A stretch of 64,000 nt of DNA from Gadus chalcogrammus (GCF_026213295.1 NC_079428.1:3130632-3194631); one strand, 5' to 3'. Counted from the first letter of the stretch, positions 39,511 to 57,732 are shown. The notes: generated from the sequence alone by a model not told the origin. Numbers and translations: made by a program.

Positions 39511-42500
39511 CTTCTTGTGAATCGGTCCCGTTCTTCAAATTAATGTTTTTTTTACTCCGTACTACTTTCAAGCACCGGGTCTAGAGAATTCTAAAAGCCT
39601 GGTAATCTACGCTCCAATATGTCTGTGCGTTTAAAGATCTTTCATTCAGTCCCAACGGTTCCTTGAAAGAAAGCCTTAATGGCAAAGTAGTCTCTGCGTT
39701 ATTGTGCTCGCTCCATTTTTACCATTTCCAGTTGCTGCGTTCACACTCTCTCAGACCTTACGGGAGTGGAGTTTATATTGGTGCACTGAAATGTTTTCCC
39801 TGAACTCGGGGAGGAACAGCCTTTGCTTTTTTTGTTTCCTGTACGGCTGCAGTGTGTCCCAAAACCTTCTGCAGCAAGCGGTAGAACACACAGCATCTGT
39901 TGATTCCATTGACATGCGTCCGTTAAGGAATTGTGTTTTTTTTTTTTTTTTGCATCGATTTTCCTTATCTTTCGCGCCGCTGGACACAGACAGCCTCTGA
40001 AGTCAACATGGCCTCTGTATCTAGATGAGCACTCCAACCCCTCCCTCTCTCCCCCTCTCCCTCTCTCCCTCCCCCTCTACACCCATCCTGCAGCCCTCGT
40101 AGCTTTGTCCTCCTGAAGGACACTGGAAGGTCGGGCATCGGCCAGTGATTGAATCGCATCAATATGTTCCTTGTCTAGAAGTTCTTTTAAGCCTTGTTTT
40201 TCACTTGAAGCACTCTATCTTGACACTTTGGAGCAATTCCCGAAGCGCCCGGCTCACTTTAGAAGAGGTGTTAACACAGACATACTCTCATCCCCCGCAG
40301 AAAGTTCCTGTATGCTCGGCGCTCAGCAGAAAAGTTAGTTTTGTGGTTAGACGGTACAATGTGCTATTTTTTATACTGTATAATGTCGTGCATTTAGGGA
40401 CACCAATATTGTCGATGCAGAGTGAATGTCAATACTGAAGAACGTCGCCAATATTAACACCGTGCAGAGACGGAGATTAACATTAACAATATATTGAGTG
40501 TTAAGTGTTTTTAAAAGTGCCATATTGCTGCAGGTGTTTGCAGGAAAACAAACCTCACATCTCCCTGCTTGTTTATACCTTTCGACTTCACCACACGTCA
40601 CTCATCTTGTCAGACTTTGGGAAAACAATCGTAGCACACACACAAGTCTCAGTGGTGTCTTGCGAGATGGATGTGCAAGAAATGAACAGCAAGCGAATGA
40701 GTTTTTATATTGAATAAGAGAGTGGCGCTTCGCTGGTGGTGGTGACCTTGCCTTCTGCAAAGTCCACATTTGAAATCGCATTTAGATCAAAAGTGACGGG
40801 TCACGAAGAGGAGCCCTGGACTGTCATTAAAAGTCTTATTTCTCCAAGTTGCAAAGGTCGGGTCGTCCAATCTGAATTTCAATCTCATAAAGTACATTTA
40901 TTTTGGGCGCATAAGTGGCATTCAGAGTAGATCCAAATAACTATTTCATACTCTTTTGAAATGAAGTGGTCTCGTTGCTCTCCTGTTACTCCGGGGACCA
41001 GTTTGCATCTCACCATCTGCACCTCCACTGACTTCTTCACATTACGGCTTCTGGGGGGGTCATCCCACCCTGGGCTTACTGCTCCGCCAGTGTCGTGAAC
41101 GCTCCGAGCCAGTTAATGCTTTAACAGTTGTAACCTCTCCCCTGCCCCCTCTCTCCTCATCATTCACCCAACGTGTTAGCGAGGAGAGGGAGACACTTGC
41201 GTGTCGCACATATTCGAGGCTGGCTCACACCTCGAGCCCTGGCTGACGCAGACGTCTGAGGAGACGGGGTGTCATCGGCCACGCGTCGCGGACATGGCCC
41301 TGAAATCAAGAGGATGCAGAGCGCACAGCGATACCTGGTACTCGTGTTTCAGAGGACACTTTGGGTGTTCATGAGCTACACATGAGTTTTCTGGTTGGGT
41401 AGCATTTATTCAAATATGTTTTTTAGACATTTGAAAAATGGCAGTAAAAGATGTTGCCCTGTATGCCATCCATGGTTTTAAAATATAACATGAATCTAAA
41501 TAGTTGGGGGAATTGTGCTTGATTCCCTGAGCAATGCAAGGGGTTTAGCACAGAGCTCGGATTTATTTCTAGCAAAGTAGCAAATACATATTCATATAAT
41601 TTTAGAGAAAATGGAAGGTCCACACAGCGGAAGAACGGTCACAGATAGTTCCAACCCTAGTTCTAATTCGAACATGACCGTTTTTTTGGGCAATTATGTT
41701 GTATTTAATAGCGGAACCGTAGTGAGTGATTTGATCAAGGGTCGGAGGCCCTTGGATGATGAGGATATAATGAAGGTGATCTGGTTACCGTTCTCCTCTG
41801 TGGAGCCATCCTTCAATGCACCGCCACTGAAATGCTCTTCAACGCTTCAAATGAAAAGGGCTCTAGGTCTATTAGGCTTGAGTGCCTGTTTGACTGCCTA
41901 TTCTGTTTTTTTGTTTTTTTTAATGGTGCTCGACAAGTGTCGCCGATACTTTTGCAGATAAACCTTAGAGCGTTGTCCACCTCTCTCTCCCTCGCTCTCT
42001 CTCTCCCTCCTGTCGTTGCTTGTCACGCAGATTGTGGTGGAATAAGTGGCGATGACGTGACCGATGTTGATTGGTCACGGAGGCAGCAGGCGACTGCGTA
42101 TGACTACAGCAAAACAACGCCCTTCCTTCTGTTCATGTTGCCGATTTAGTAAAATGTCGCCGTTATGCGTTCACCTAACGCCGACGCCACAACGTGCATC
42201 ACAACATCACCACAACGTGCACCACAACGTGTCTGGACAACCAGACGTAGTTGGCTTAACGCGTTCTCTATCCATTGCTTCTTCACGGTTTGTGTTTTGT
42301 TTTGGTTTCCCCTGATGGGATTTCGACGCTTAACATCAACATTTATCATCTTCTTATGCGGTGGGAAAGATTTGGCGGACGACCCAAGCATCCTGTCACT
42401 GCGGTTTCTGGCTCCAGTCGGAGGAGTCGTAGGATAGCATCGTTTAACCACGTCTGGGACCCGCCGCCATCTTGCCTTCTCCTTGGCAACCTCTGTTTCG

Positions 42501-43855
42501 TAATGAGGCTGCGAAGAAAAGAGAAGAAGCAGGGGGTGCCGGGTGGTGGTGGTGCTGTTGGTGGGGGAGGAGGGGGTTTGCTTGCAGATTAGAGTAACAG
42601 CCTTAACTAATCCATAGCCGGGCTGAAGAGCCATCACGTTCAGGGGAAAGCGTGTCATTTCTCATTTTGCAGTGCAGGCGATGAGAAATCTGTATGCACG
42701 CACGCACACAGATACACAAACAGACTCACAGTAATGCATACATATATTCACACAAACAAGCATACATATAGTCACACAAACACACGGATATTAACTAAAA
42801 GATGCACACAAACTAACAGATATGGACACACACACACAGATATTCACTCACAGATACACAAACACAGAAACAAAATCAGAGAACAAGCTTTGAAAGTAGT
42901 GGCTTTGGTGGCCCCTGGCACAAGGACTGGCAATCAACACAACTGCTTCCTTCTCTTCCTCTCGCTCTCTGCATCACTATTATCTATCTACCTCTCTCTC
43001 TCTCCCCTCTCTCCCCCCCCTCCCCCCCCCTCGTCATTCTTTGTCTCCTCTTCATCTTTCCAAGGGAAGCGACAGAGCCAAAGAATGCATGCCTCCGTCT
43101 GTTGCCTCTGGAAATTGGAGAAGATGAGGATGAGTTTCTCAGTGGGGGGAAACCTTCTCATCTCAAGGACAAATGGCCTCTCTCTCTCTCGCTCTCTCTC
43201 TCTCGCTCTCTCTCTCACGCTCTCTCTTTTTTCTCTCCTATGATTGCTATTGACAAGCATGGCCCTCTGCCTTTGTTGGGGAAGAAGAACGGGCGAAGTC
43301 AAGTGGATTGTATCGCCGGCTCCGGCTGTCGTCCTGCCTCTGCATTCGAACGCAGGATAAAAGGCTTTTTAAAGGCATTTGCATGCGGGCAAGTGAGTAA
43401 GGTTTCTACCGCCGCAGTACAGTACAGTACAGCAGAGGCTGCTGGGAAACGTTTCTACTCCTGTACATTTCTGTGAATCCGAAAGCGGAGTCGTTCACCA
43501 CCGCCGTGGCCGCGCGTGACACTACAAGCACTCCCCCTTCCTGTCTTCCTGTTGGTTTCCCCCCCGAGTGCAGGAAATGAAAGCGATCCATCCTCCAACC
43601 AGTACTTGGCCCAAACAACAGCAGGTCTAGGTTTCAACCAGCGGACCCGGCCTAGTGTGCTCAAGAGGACACAAAATGCTGGAGGCCATTTTCCCGTCCC
43701 TCTGTGACACCTCCCCCCCCCCCCCTCCCCCCCCCTTCGCCACATGGGGCCATCCCTAGCCCCCAGACACACACACATGTTAAAGTGTGTTTGAGGCCGC
43801 GCCCAAGCAGAGGATCGAGGCAGATACACGTGCCTGGATTCATCGGGTTGAGGAT
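39511..43855. other. Intergenic, no gene seen
   Basis: Downstream of elavl2. Mixed composition with CT-rich and C-rich patches (43000-43240, 43710-43735). The frame at 41611-41961 has no recognisable domain. Confidence 0.6.

Positions 43856-43939
<84 letters not shown>
43856..43939 (+). repeat. (CA)n microsatellite
   Basis: About 40 CA units. Confidence 0.97.
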
Positions 43940-49199
<5,260 letters not shown>

Positions 49200-49378
49200 T
49201 GTCTCTCTCTCACTCTCTCTCTCTCTCTGTCTCTCTGTGTCTCTCTCTCTCTCTTGCCTTATTGCTATCTATCTCTCTATTACTATCTCTCTCTCTCACT
49301 ATGTATCTATTGCTATGTCTGTCTCTCTCTCTCTCTATCTCTTCATCTCTCTATCTCTCTCTCTCTCTCTCTCCCTAC
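49200..49378 (+). repeat. (CT)n-rich low-complexity tract
   Basis: CTCTCT runs with TATC and TGTC interruptions. Confidence 0.9.
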
Positions 49379-49483
49379 CACTGTTCATCTCTACCTTTTC
49401 TCGCCCACCGTCCATCTTCTTTACTTTTCCTCCATTTAATCCTTCCTTCATCTCCTGCTCCCTGCAGTGTTCTCCCACACACG

Positions 49484-49640
<157 letters not shown>

Positions 49641-50225
49641 ACCATCAGTGTGTTTATTCATTTTCTATATTTGAGTGTGGTGCTGGCATAACGCGATCCA
49701 TCAGATTGGGCAACCTGGGTATGCAGTCTGATCCAACCAAAACAAACACTGTATGTTATTGTTTTTATTTTTAGAGATTCAATTGTGCAGGTGCCCGTTG
49801 CTTTCTGTAATTTCTGTCTTTTGGGAGGAAAAAAAGTATCACGTTTGTTTGTTTGTTTTGGGGAAAAAAGTTTGACTCGGGGTGAAAAGTGCGTCGCAAA
49901 CCTACAATTCCGAGCGCAGAAGTCACGACCGCCCTATGCAATGCAAAGAGAAAAGGAACGCTCTGAGCAGAAGCCCCCAGTGCAGGGTCTCGCCAATAAT
50001 ATCCCATAATTGTATAAGTATGTGGAAAGAGCCAGGCCGATCGCACAAATGACTATGATCAGGCTGAAAACCAATAATTACCCCGGAACTCTGCGCTCAT
50101 TAAGCCCCGAGCTCAAGACAAAGTACCACACTGACATGGCCCGGAGAAGCTGCTACTCCTCTTCCTCTTTCTCCTCTTCTTCCTCCACAGAGGTCCACGA
50201 CCACTCTTTCTTTTGCTATCGCCTT

Positions 50226-50227
50226 AT

Positions 50228-50274
<47 letters not shown>

Positions 50275-50292
50275 CCATTTCTCTCTCTCTCA
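50226..50292 (+). repeat. (CT)n microsatellite
   Basis: TCTC run with one GGCCATT interruption; a second (CT)n tract lies at 50419-50485. Confidence 0.95.
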
Positions 50293-50417
50293 TTCTGTTG
50301 TCTGTTTAACTAGCGCTCTGTTGCTCTACTCTTCTTCTTTCTTTATGACCTCTCTGTCTGTCTTTTCTTCTCATTCCGTCCGTTTTCTGTTTACCATCCT
50401 ATTGACTATTATATTGA

Positions 50418-50418
<1 letters not shown>

Positions 50419-50485
<67 letters not shown>
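50419..50485 (+). repeat. (CT)n microsatellite
   Basis: About 33 CT units without interruption. Confidence 0.95.
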
Positions 50486-50487
<2 letters not shown>

Positions 50488-50547
50488 GCTCTCTCTTCCC
50501 TAGGTGGTGCTCCCTTAACCTATCGTCTAACTGCAGGCCTTATAAGG

Positions 50548-50770
50548 GGATGGGTTGGGGCGACAGCAGCTCCGCTATAAGAGCGGGTTGGCTGGTAACC
50601 GGAAGGTTGCTAGTTCGATCCCCGGCACCTCCGAGTGTCGAGGTGTCCCTGAGCAAGACGCCTCACCCCGACTTCTCCCGACGAGCTGGCTGTCGCCATA
50701 CGGTTGACTCCGCCGTCGGTGTTTGAATGGTTGTAGGTCACTTTGGATAAAAGCGCCGGGAAAATGAGAA
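50548..50770 (+). mobile_element. tRNA-derived SINE, near full length
   Basis: A B-box-like GGTTGCTAGTTCGATCCCC (50606-50624) is followed by GTGTCCCTGAGCAAGACGCC and by the conserved tail GTCACTTTGGATAAAAGCGCC (50737-50757). Body and tail are those of a common teleost SINE. A diverged A-box region precedes it at about 50560-50590. Family name not assigned. Confidence 0.75.
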
Positions 50771-50954
50771 AGGGGGAGAGAGGTACCGCAACAATTCACA
50801 CCGGCCTCCATGTCTGCTGGGGGCAGCGGTAGGGAGGCGGGTGGAGGGTTAGGCTGTCTCAGCCCAGCCTGTGTGGTTAATTTGCACCCCGTTTTGGCCC
50901 TGCTGAACGTGGTAGGTGTGCGAGGTTACGCATGGTGTTAGTCTGTACGCTAGA

Positions 50955-51230
50955 CACGCACACAAACGCTGACGCACACATGCACACATCTATGCATACA
51001 CATACACACATATATATGCAGACACACACACTACATAAACACATACACACACATATACACACGCACACACACGCACGCCCACGTGCATAATGCATATACA
51101 CCAACACGTATACAAACCAACATGTACACACACACACACGCATACACCCACACACAGACATATACGGTCACACATATACACACTCACACATATACAATCA
51201 CACACACACACAGATGCACACACACACAGG
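50955..51230 (+). repeat. Imperfect CA/TA-rich repeat
   Basis: CACACA interspersed with TATATA, CGCA and GA words. Confidence 0.85.
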
Positions 51231-51408
51231 TGTGAGAGCACGCATGCGAACAGGTCCGTGAGGCAAATTACTCACAAATTACAACCATTTCATGAGATTT
51301 GTATGCGAAGATCGACCGGGCATGCCACAAACAAACAAAACAAACCCGAAATAAACCAAAGAATCTTGTTAAGGTGGATGCAGGTTCTGCCAGAATGTAA
51401 CAGTCATG

Positions 51409-51409
<1 letters not shown>

Positions 51410-51451
<42 letters not shown>
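51410..51451 (+). repeat. (ATC)n microsatellite
   Basis: 14 units of a trinucleotide ATC repeat. Confidence 0.95.
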
Positions 51452-51572
51452 GCATTTCCAAGATAAAGATCAATACTTTTGTTTGTTTAACGCATATTTT
51501 GTAAAGCCAGGTCGCACAGTCAGAATATCACTACAGTACGAACACCAACCCAGTGACTGTACACTCACAGGT

Positions 51573-51806
51573 GGATGGATGAATACTAAACTTATGAGTG
51601 CATGCATGCAGAAATGAAGAGATGGATGAATGCTAAACTTATGAGTGCATGCATGCAGAAATGAAGAGATGGAATACTAAACTTATGAGTGCATGCATGC
51701 AGAAATTAAGAGATGGATGAATGCTTAACTTATGAGTGCATGCATGCAGAAATGAAGAGATGGATGAGAGCTTAATTTATGAGTGCATGCATGCAGAAAT
51801 GAAGAG
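51573..51806 (+). repeat. 47-bp minisatellite, ~5 units
   Basis: Unit contains GATGGATGAATGCTAAACTT and ATGAGTGCATGCATGCAG; the palindromic TGCATGCATGCA is present in every unit. One unit is short by a few bases (near 51670). Confidence 0.92.
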
Positions 51807-51920
51807 CCAAATAGGAACCCTGCACGTTTGGACCAAATGAATGGAACCCGCTGAACAACAGCAACAGTGTCATTAATACTGCATCTCAACCACTAGCAGA
51901 CAGAGCACAGTATAGAACTC

Positions 51921-51935
51921 ACACACACAGAGACT

Positions 51936-51980
<45 letters not shown>
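51921..51980 (+). repeat. (CA)n tract abutting assembly gap
   Basis: CA repeat ending TGTG directly before the run of Ns. Confidence 0.9.
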
Positions 51981-51982
<2 letters not shown>

Positions 51983-51984
51983 TG

Positions 51985-52084
51985 NNNNNNNNNNNNNNNN
52001 NNNNNNNNNNNNNNNNNNNNNNNNNNNNNNNNNNNNNNNNNNNNNNNNNNNNNNNNNNNNNNNNNNNNNNNNNNNNNNNNNNNN
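51985..52084. other. Assembly gap, 100 N
   Basis: Exactly 100 undetermined bases, the usual placeholder for a gap of unknown size, so distances across it are not reliable. Confidence 0.99.
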
Positions 52085-53261
52085 AAACCACTGACCTCAT
52101 GACCCTTGACGTGAATCCAACTGATTTCCCTAGTGCACCCTCCCCCCCCCCCCCCTTACCCCCAATAAAATGAAAAAATAAAATAACACTTGTATTCGAG
52201 AACACTAGGGGAGGGGGGGGGGGGGGGGAGTCATTCATCAGGGTGTCGTTTCCCCTCGTTTTGTTTCTGTTTTTTCTCGTTGAGTCCTGCCCCACGTTCT
52301 CGGTTCACGTCGTGTTTTTCAAACTGAATATGCTTTCCGTTTCCATTTCCTCCCGCTCTGACCTTTGGGGAGATCTGAATGAGCAGCGAATGAAGCGTCT
52401 TTTGATTTTGCCGGCAGAATATGAGGAGCATGTCTGCGTCTGTTTATCCAAAACAAGACTCAGACAGAAATCTCAACCGCTAGGAACATAGTCTGGGGAG
52501 CCGTTAAAAGCACAGGCTGTAAAAAGGATAATAAAGAAATTGGAGATGGAAGACAATTTTTGGGGCCACACTTTCGCTGGCTGGTTCCATGTTGTCGCTG
52601 ATTTTGTTTTGTTGCGTAAAGCTTTCAATCTGGAGAATGACATTTAAGAAGGCAAAGGAGAAAACATAAAAAACAGAGTGGCACAGCCTTCGGTGAGTCG
52701 TTGAGATCACTCCTGTGGAACACGATCCAACAGAAATATAAAATTAATATCGGGCGAAATCCGCCGTAATACCTCAAAAGTGGCCTAAGCCCAGCGATCG
52801 TTATCCTCGTCTTTTAACAACATCGTAAATTTCTCCCCGAGTTAAGAAAAACACGTCGAGACCGACTCAACGATCAAACTCCTACGATGCCGTCGACGTG
52901 ACGGATCGCGTTATGGTCACAAATGCAAACGGGGGAACGGTAAAAACCACAAAAAACGAAAACCAGCAAAAAAAACAAGAGCATCTTTTGTCACGGCACA
53001 ATATTGAATCACACTGCTGCGATGTTGGCCCATTCTGCCTGGCAGGTCCTCATACTGCACGTGTGTGTGTGTGTGTGCGTGTGTGTGTGTGTGTCTGCAC
53101 GCTGCAAAAAGGCTCTCCGGCATTGCAGCCCCATCTCTTCGGAGGCGGGGGGGGGGGGGGTATGAGGGGGTGAGGGTGGTGGGGGCTGGGTAATGGGGGT
53201 TGTTGCGGACATTATGAAGATGGACGACGCTGTCACCGCACAGACCACGCAACGGTTCTCT
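52085..53261. other. No gene seen
   Basis: Poly-G run at 52211-52229 and a short GT tract at 53060-53094; remainder unique-looking. Confidence 0.6.
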
Positions 53262-53265
53262 TGCT

Positions 53266-53336
<71 letters not shown>
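53262..53336 (+). repeat. (CA)n microsatellite
   Basis: About 37 CA units. Confidence 0.96.
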
Positions 53337-53340
<4 letters not shown>

Positions 53341-54056
53341 CCCTACATCCCCCCCCCCACGCCCCTATTCTGTTATCATTATCATAGCTGATGGCATTGT
53401 TAGAGCTGCCATTTCTGGAGAGCGAGAGCGCGAGCGGGAGAACGGCTAAATGGAGTCCAAGGAAGGAAATGAGGGAAATCACGGCGACATTGGAATGCAC
53501 GGGGCGAGGCACGGCATGTGAGCACACAGCCCCCGCCGCCCCCGCCGCCCCCCCTTCCCCTCCACCCCCCCTCCCTTGCGACCCCCAACCCCCCCCCCCC
53601 CCCCCCCGCGTACGGCATAATGAAAACGTGTGCGGTCGCGATACACACACAAATAAACACTCTCGCGGGCAATTGTGCGTGCGTGTGTGTGTTATTGGTG
53701 AAGGACGTTTTGTTTGGCTAATGGCCCGACAGCGGCCCCAGTGAGGGAGGGGCGTTTAGGGAGGGAGGGGGGGGGCACAACGGAAACATAAAACACACGG
53801 TGCAACCAGATTATACTCCTTTCTTGGTCAGAAGTCCCCAACATTGTGCGGGACGTGCACGGTGGTATGTGATCAGACATCGGCGGACGGTGGCGCCCGC
53901 TACGTCAGACGCACGCCGCGGTACGGCGCTCGTCACGCGCCAGACGGGAGGGACACCGACGGCAGAATAGCCCCGGTCGTCAGAGAATGGATACTGGGAG
54001 GTGAACGTGCTCACTACAGAGACACTCATGTTAGTGCCCCCTACTCTGGCTCTGAC

Positions 54057-54060
54057 TATC

Positions 54061-54150
<90 letters not shown>
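54057..54150 (+). repeat. (CT)n microsatellite
   Basis: About 45 CT units with single CG interruptions; CT-rich sequence continues to 54290. Confidence 0.96.
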
Positions 54151-54151
<1 letters not shown>

Positions 54152-54443
54152 CGCTCTCTCTCTCTCTCTAACGATATTGCCCTCGCCCTTGTTTTCTCTC
54201 TCGTTCTCTCCCTTGCCCTCTCCCTCTAAATCTATGGCGCTCCCCCTCGTTTTCCTTCGTACTCTCTCTCTCTCTCTCTCTCTCTCTCCCCCCCCTAACT
54301 CTATCGCTCTCTCCCTCGTTGTCCTTTAGGGCGGGGAAGCAGGTGTGATAAATGCTAGCGTTTAAATCAAAGCACCCCCCCGTCCCCGTCCCGTCCCCCC
54401 TCCCCCCCAGCCCCAACCTCACCCGCTCTGGGGAGAAGGATGA

Positions 54444-54475
54444 GGAGGAGGAGGAGGAGGAGGAGGAGGAGGAGG
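54444..54475 (+). repeat. (GGA)n microsatellite
   Basis: About ten GGA/GAG units. Confidence 0.93.
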
Positions 54476-54498
54476 CCTGGGACTAGATTGATATTGGC

Positions 54499-54500
<2 letters not shown>

Positions 54501-54591
<91 letters not shown>
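54501..54591 (+). repeat. (GT)n microsatellite
   Basis: About 45 GT units. Confidence 0.97.
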
Positions 54592-54595
<4 letters not shown>

Positions 54596-54879
54596 CCAGG
54601 GCCCTACCCAGAGAGGCTTTTGACGGATGGTCTGACAGGATAAAAAATGAACATTATTCCCAGCGTACCAGCTATGATTCATCCCCCCCTACTCACCTCC
54701 TGCGCCACCCTTCCCCACCACCACCACCACCCTCCCGTCCCCCCGACACACACACTCACACACACCTACGGCCCCGTCGCCACGCTCCCCGATAATGGTT
54801 CAGTACATCATGGGGGGACGAAGCCGCCGCCCCCCTGAGTTAGCAGCACTGCTGCAGAGTGTGTGTGTTGTACTGATCC

Positions 54880-55490
54880 CCGTGCTGCTGCTGCAGTGTT
54901 TCTACGTTACGCTGTGGCGTTGTGCAGTGTTTGTGTGTTCCACTGTGCACCGTTGCAGTGTTTGTGTGTTCCACTGTGTACTAGCCCATGGTGTGTATGT
55001 TTTACTGCCCTACTGTTGTGTTGTAGTGTTTGTGTATTATACTGTGCATTGTGATAATGCTGAAGTGTTTGTGTATTCTGTTGCGTACTGCTGCAGTGTG
55101 TACTGTGTACTGATGCTGTGTTTGTGTATTCTACTGTGTACTGATCCACTGTTGGTGTATTCTACTGTGTACTGATGCACTGTTGGTGTATTCTACTGTG
55201 TACTGATGTAGTGTTGGTGTATTCTACTGTGTACTGATGTAGTGTTGGTGTATTCTACTGTGTACTGATGTAGTGTTGGTGTATTCTACTGTGTACTGAT
55301 GTAGTGTTGGTGTATTCTACTGTGTACTGTGTACTGATGCAGTATTGGTGTATTCTACTGTGTACTGATGCAGTGTTGGTGAATTATACTGTGTACTGTG
55401 TACTGATGCAGTGTTGGTGTATTGTACTGTGTACTGTGTACTGATACAGTGTTGGTGTGTTCCACTGCGTACTGTGTACTGATGCAGTGT
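54880..55490 (+). repeat. 31-bp minisatellite (TGTGTACTGATGTAGTGTTG)
   Basis: The core 55130-55320 has near-identical 31-bp units TGTGTACTGATGTAGTGTTG plus GTGTATTCTAC; units are more diverged at both ends. Apparent Cys/Val-rich frames across it are artefacts. Confidence 0.93.
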
Positions 55491-55639
55491 GCAGTGAGTA
55501 GTCCCTATTTCCGGGGGAAAGGTCCTCCGGTGTTATCGGACAGAGAGTCGCTGCTTCTCGCCGCAGAGGGAGACATCGTTTGTATGCTGTTCCACTTCCT
55601 GTGGTCCTAGTGTAGAGGTCGTGAACGTGTTTGGAGCGG

Positions 55640-56070
55640 GCACACGGGCTTCCACAACCTCTCCTCAAATGAGTCAGTCTTGAAGAGACGAACACAACAA
55701 CGAGTGCAGGAAGAAGAAACAGTGCGATGACTTCATCTGGACTAATTTGTCCTCCCTGACTTCCACATGCTCCCAGTCCAACAGAGGTTTCGATCCAAAA
55801 CACGGCTCACCACCTACGAATCCCTGGGACCGCCGTCCTGCCCCTGAGACACCCCTCCCTGACCACAGCCCTTCCCGAGGTCTGCAGTTCCACCAGGAAC
55901 CACCAGGGGTGACGCAGCGTGCGTACGCAGCCTCATACCTCAACCCTTCTGGTCTGTCTCTCTTCCCCGGGAAAAGGTCTTCCTCGTTTTGTCGAGGGTC
56001 TTTGGGTACTCAGAAAAAGGCGCACTACTAATGTAAATATATACTATTATGATTATTGTTATTATCTGTG
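55640..56070 (+). mobile_element. Possible LINE 3'-end remnant
   Basis: The segment ends GTCTTTGGGTACTCAGAAAA then AGGCGC and ATTATTGTTATTAT, reminiscent of the L2-like tail (a GGGT...GAAAGGCGC motif followed by ATT repeats). An open frame (55747-56031) inside has no recognised domain. Weak evidence. Confidence 0.25.
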
Positions 56071-56721
56071 GGTGTGCGATCTTAACTGTGTGTCTGTGTG
56101 TGTATGTGTCTGTGTGTGCCTGCATGCCTGCCTGCGTGCGTGTGTGCGTGTATTTCCGTGCGTATATTCACATACACGCGTGTGCGTGTATGTGGGAGAG
56201 GGGATGGTGGTGGTCACGTAACTGCCAGTTAGCATTCTGTTAGCAATGTATCCCACACGAAGAACCCCCCCAATCTCCACCTTTCATCACACCAAGTGGG
56301 CGGGGGTGTGGGAGTTGACGGCGCAACAGAAATAACCCCGAAAACCCCAATTAGACCTAGCTTGCTTGAAGTTTAACTCTACACGCGTTGGGGGGAGGGG
56401 TGGAGGCATAATTTCAATTAAATGAACCAGTGATGTGTCCTGAAGTCTTTTCTGAGGTTTTGCGCCCGGTGAAGGAAACTATGATCCTAATGGCGCGGTG
56501 TGCCCTGCCACCCAAAGTCCTCCTCCCAGCCCTTGAATGTAACTCTCACTTTAAAAGAGATGCCGGTGCATATCCATGGAGCGTATTCAGACAAAGATTC
56601 TGCGTCGGGTATTTTGTTATTTTGACGAACGATCCTCAACAATTCGGAGAAGAGGAAAAGAGACAGCTAATTTACTGGAAGCATCTAGTACTTATCATGT
56701 ATTGATAGGTTGATGGTAGGA

Positions 56722-56868
56722 CTGAGGTACCCAGCAATGAGGAGGGTTACCTGTAGTACCTAGTATGAGACTGTAGGACCTAGCATTGAGTAGAGTTAAC
56801 TGGAGTACCTAGTATTAGACTGTGGTACCCAGCAATGAGGTGAGTTAACTATAGTACCTAGTATTAGA
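56722..56868 (+). repeat. 49-bp minisatellite, 3 units, left flank of array
   Basis: Units begin at 56722, 56771 and 56820, each exactly 49 bp, for example CTGTGGTACCCAGCAATGAG followed by GTGAGTTAACTATAGTACC. Each unit is itself a diverged doublet of a ~24-bp motif (CTGTRGTACCYAG). Confidence 0.9.
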
Positions 56869-56985
56869 CGTGGGGTGGTCTTGTACCTTTTTGTTTGCAA
56901 GTACCCCCACCAAACCTCTATCTGTTGAGTCATGTCTTTTCTAACGTCAACTACAGGTATAACTTCAGAGCAGCTCAGATTGTAC

Positions 56986-57064
56986 GGCTCCGTGGTAAAA
57001 TGGAGAAGGCCTTGAACACTATGTCACCAACGTACGGGCCTGGAAATGCTGGTTCGAGGCCCTT
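56986..57064 (+). repeat. tRNA-like module M1, left arm
   Basis: A-box TGGTAAAATGG (56993-57003) and B-box GGTTCGAGGCC (57051-57061). A second B-box-like GGTTCGAGGCC recurs at 57107-57117. The mirror copy in the right arm has its A-box at 60647-60657 and B-box at 60589-60599. It is too degenerate for a working tRNA. Confidence 0.6.
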
Positions 57065-57262
57065 GTGTGACAACAATGCACAGGCCTCGATCCAGTTTCA
57101 AAAGCTGGTTCGAGGCCTGAGCGTGGGGGACATCGCGTACAAGTCTTGTTGTGTGTAGACCGATGTGATGAGAGTCTCGTTTGTGATACAACCCTCTTGC
57201 TGTTAAGTCAAGTATATTGTAACGTCAACTACAAGTATCACTTCCAAGCAATTCAGAGTCTA

Positions 57263-57338
57263 CGTCTCTGTGGCTCAACGGAGAAGGCCAGTGTTGTTGG
57301 TGTCTGTGCGTTATCGACATCGTGTTCGAGTCCTGTTC
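57263..57338 (+). repeat. tRNA-like module M2, left arm
   Basis: A-box TGGCTCAACGG (57270-57280) is a good consensus match; B-box TGTTCGAGTCC (57323-57333) is near-consensus. Mirror copy on the - strand at 60304-60386. The same AACGTCAACTACAAGTAT leader precedes M1, M2 and M3, which suggests tandem amplification of a ~200-bp unit. Confidence 0.65.
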
Positions 57339-57450
57339 AGGTTGGTGTTGTGGGAATGAGGGTTGCACTCATTTGTGACTAAATTATATTCTTCTTAAGT
57401 CTATTCTAACATCAACTACAAGTATAACTTCCGACCATCTCACTCTGTGC

Positions 57451-57530
57451 GTCTCGGTGGCGCAACGGAGAGAGGAGATATGAATATGTAATCTCGTCTG
57501 AGATCTGGTGACTTGGGTTCAAGTCCCGGA
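57451..57530 (+). repeat. tRNA-like module M3, left arm
   Basis: A-box TGGCGCAACGG (57458-57468), B-box GGTTCAAGTCC (57516-57526). The T-arm can form five pairs including G-T wobbles. Upstream of the B-box it has CTGGTGACTTG, a variant of the GGAGAC signature shared by most modules. Mirror copy at 60113-60191 on the - strand. The A-to-B distance exceeds a standard tRNA, so a long variable arm or insertion is present. Confidence 0.65.
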
Positions 57531-57629
57531 ACCCACAATCTCAGGATTCCCTGAATTCACCAGGGAATCTTAATTAAATTGTAAAACTTTAGATACTTTA
57601 ACCAAATAAGAGGTGCCTAGGTGAGGTAG

Positions 57630-57700
57630 CTGTTACTAATCTATTCTGGGGACATGGCTTCGTTTCAAGCCGTGGTTGGTTGGTGGGAACGACTGTCTAG
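57630..57700 (+). repeat. Degenerate tRNA-like module M4, left arm
   Basis: TGCCTAGGTGAGGTAGCTG resembles the 5' part of M5 (TGCCTATGTGGCGCAGGTG) and CTGGGGACATGGCTTCG resembles its 3' part, but both boxes are damaged. Mirror copy near 59970-60040. Confidence 0.4.
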
Positions 57701-57732
57701 TGAAGGGATCCATTCTCTCACACACTCATTTC

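Noticed and set aside
41611..41961. Possible protein-coding exon downstream of elavl2
   Set aside because: No recognisable domain, no convincing splice sites and composition like its surroundings.
56430..56705. 91-residue open frame beside the tRNA-like array
   Set aside because: No similarity to any family I know; a frame of this length is expected by chance.
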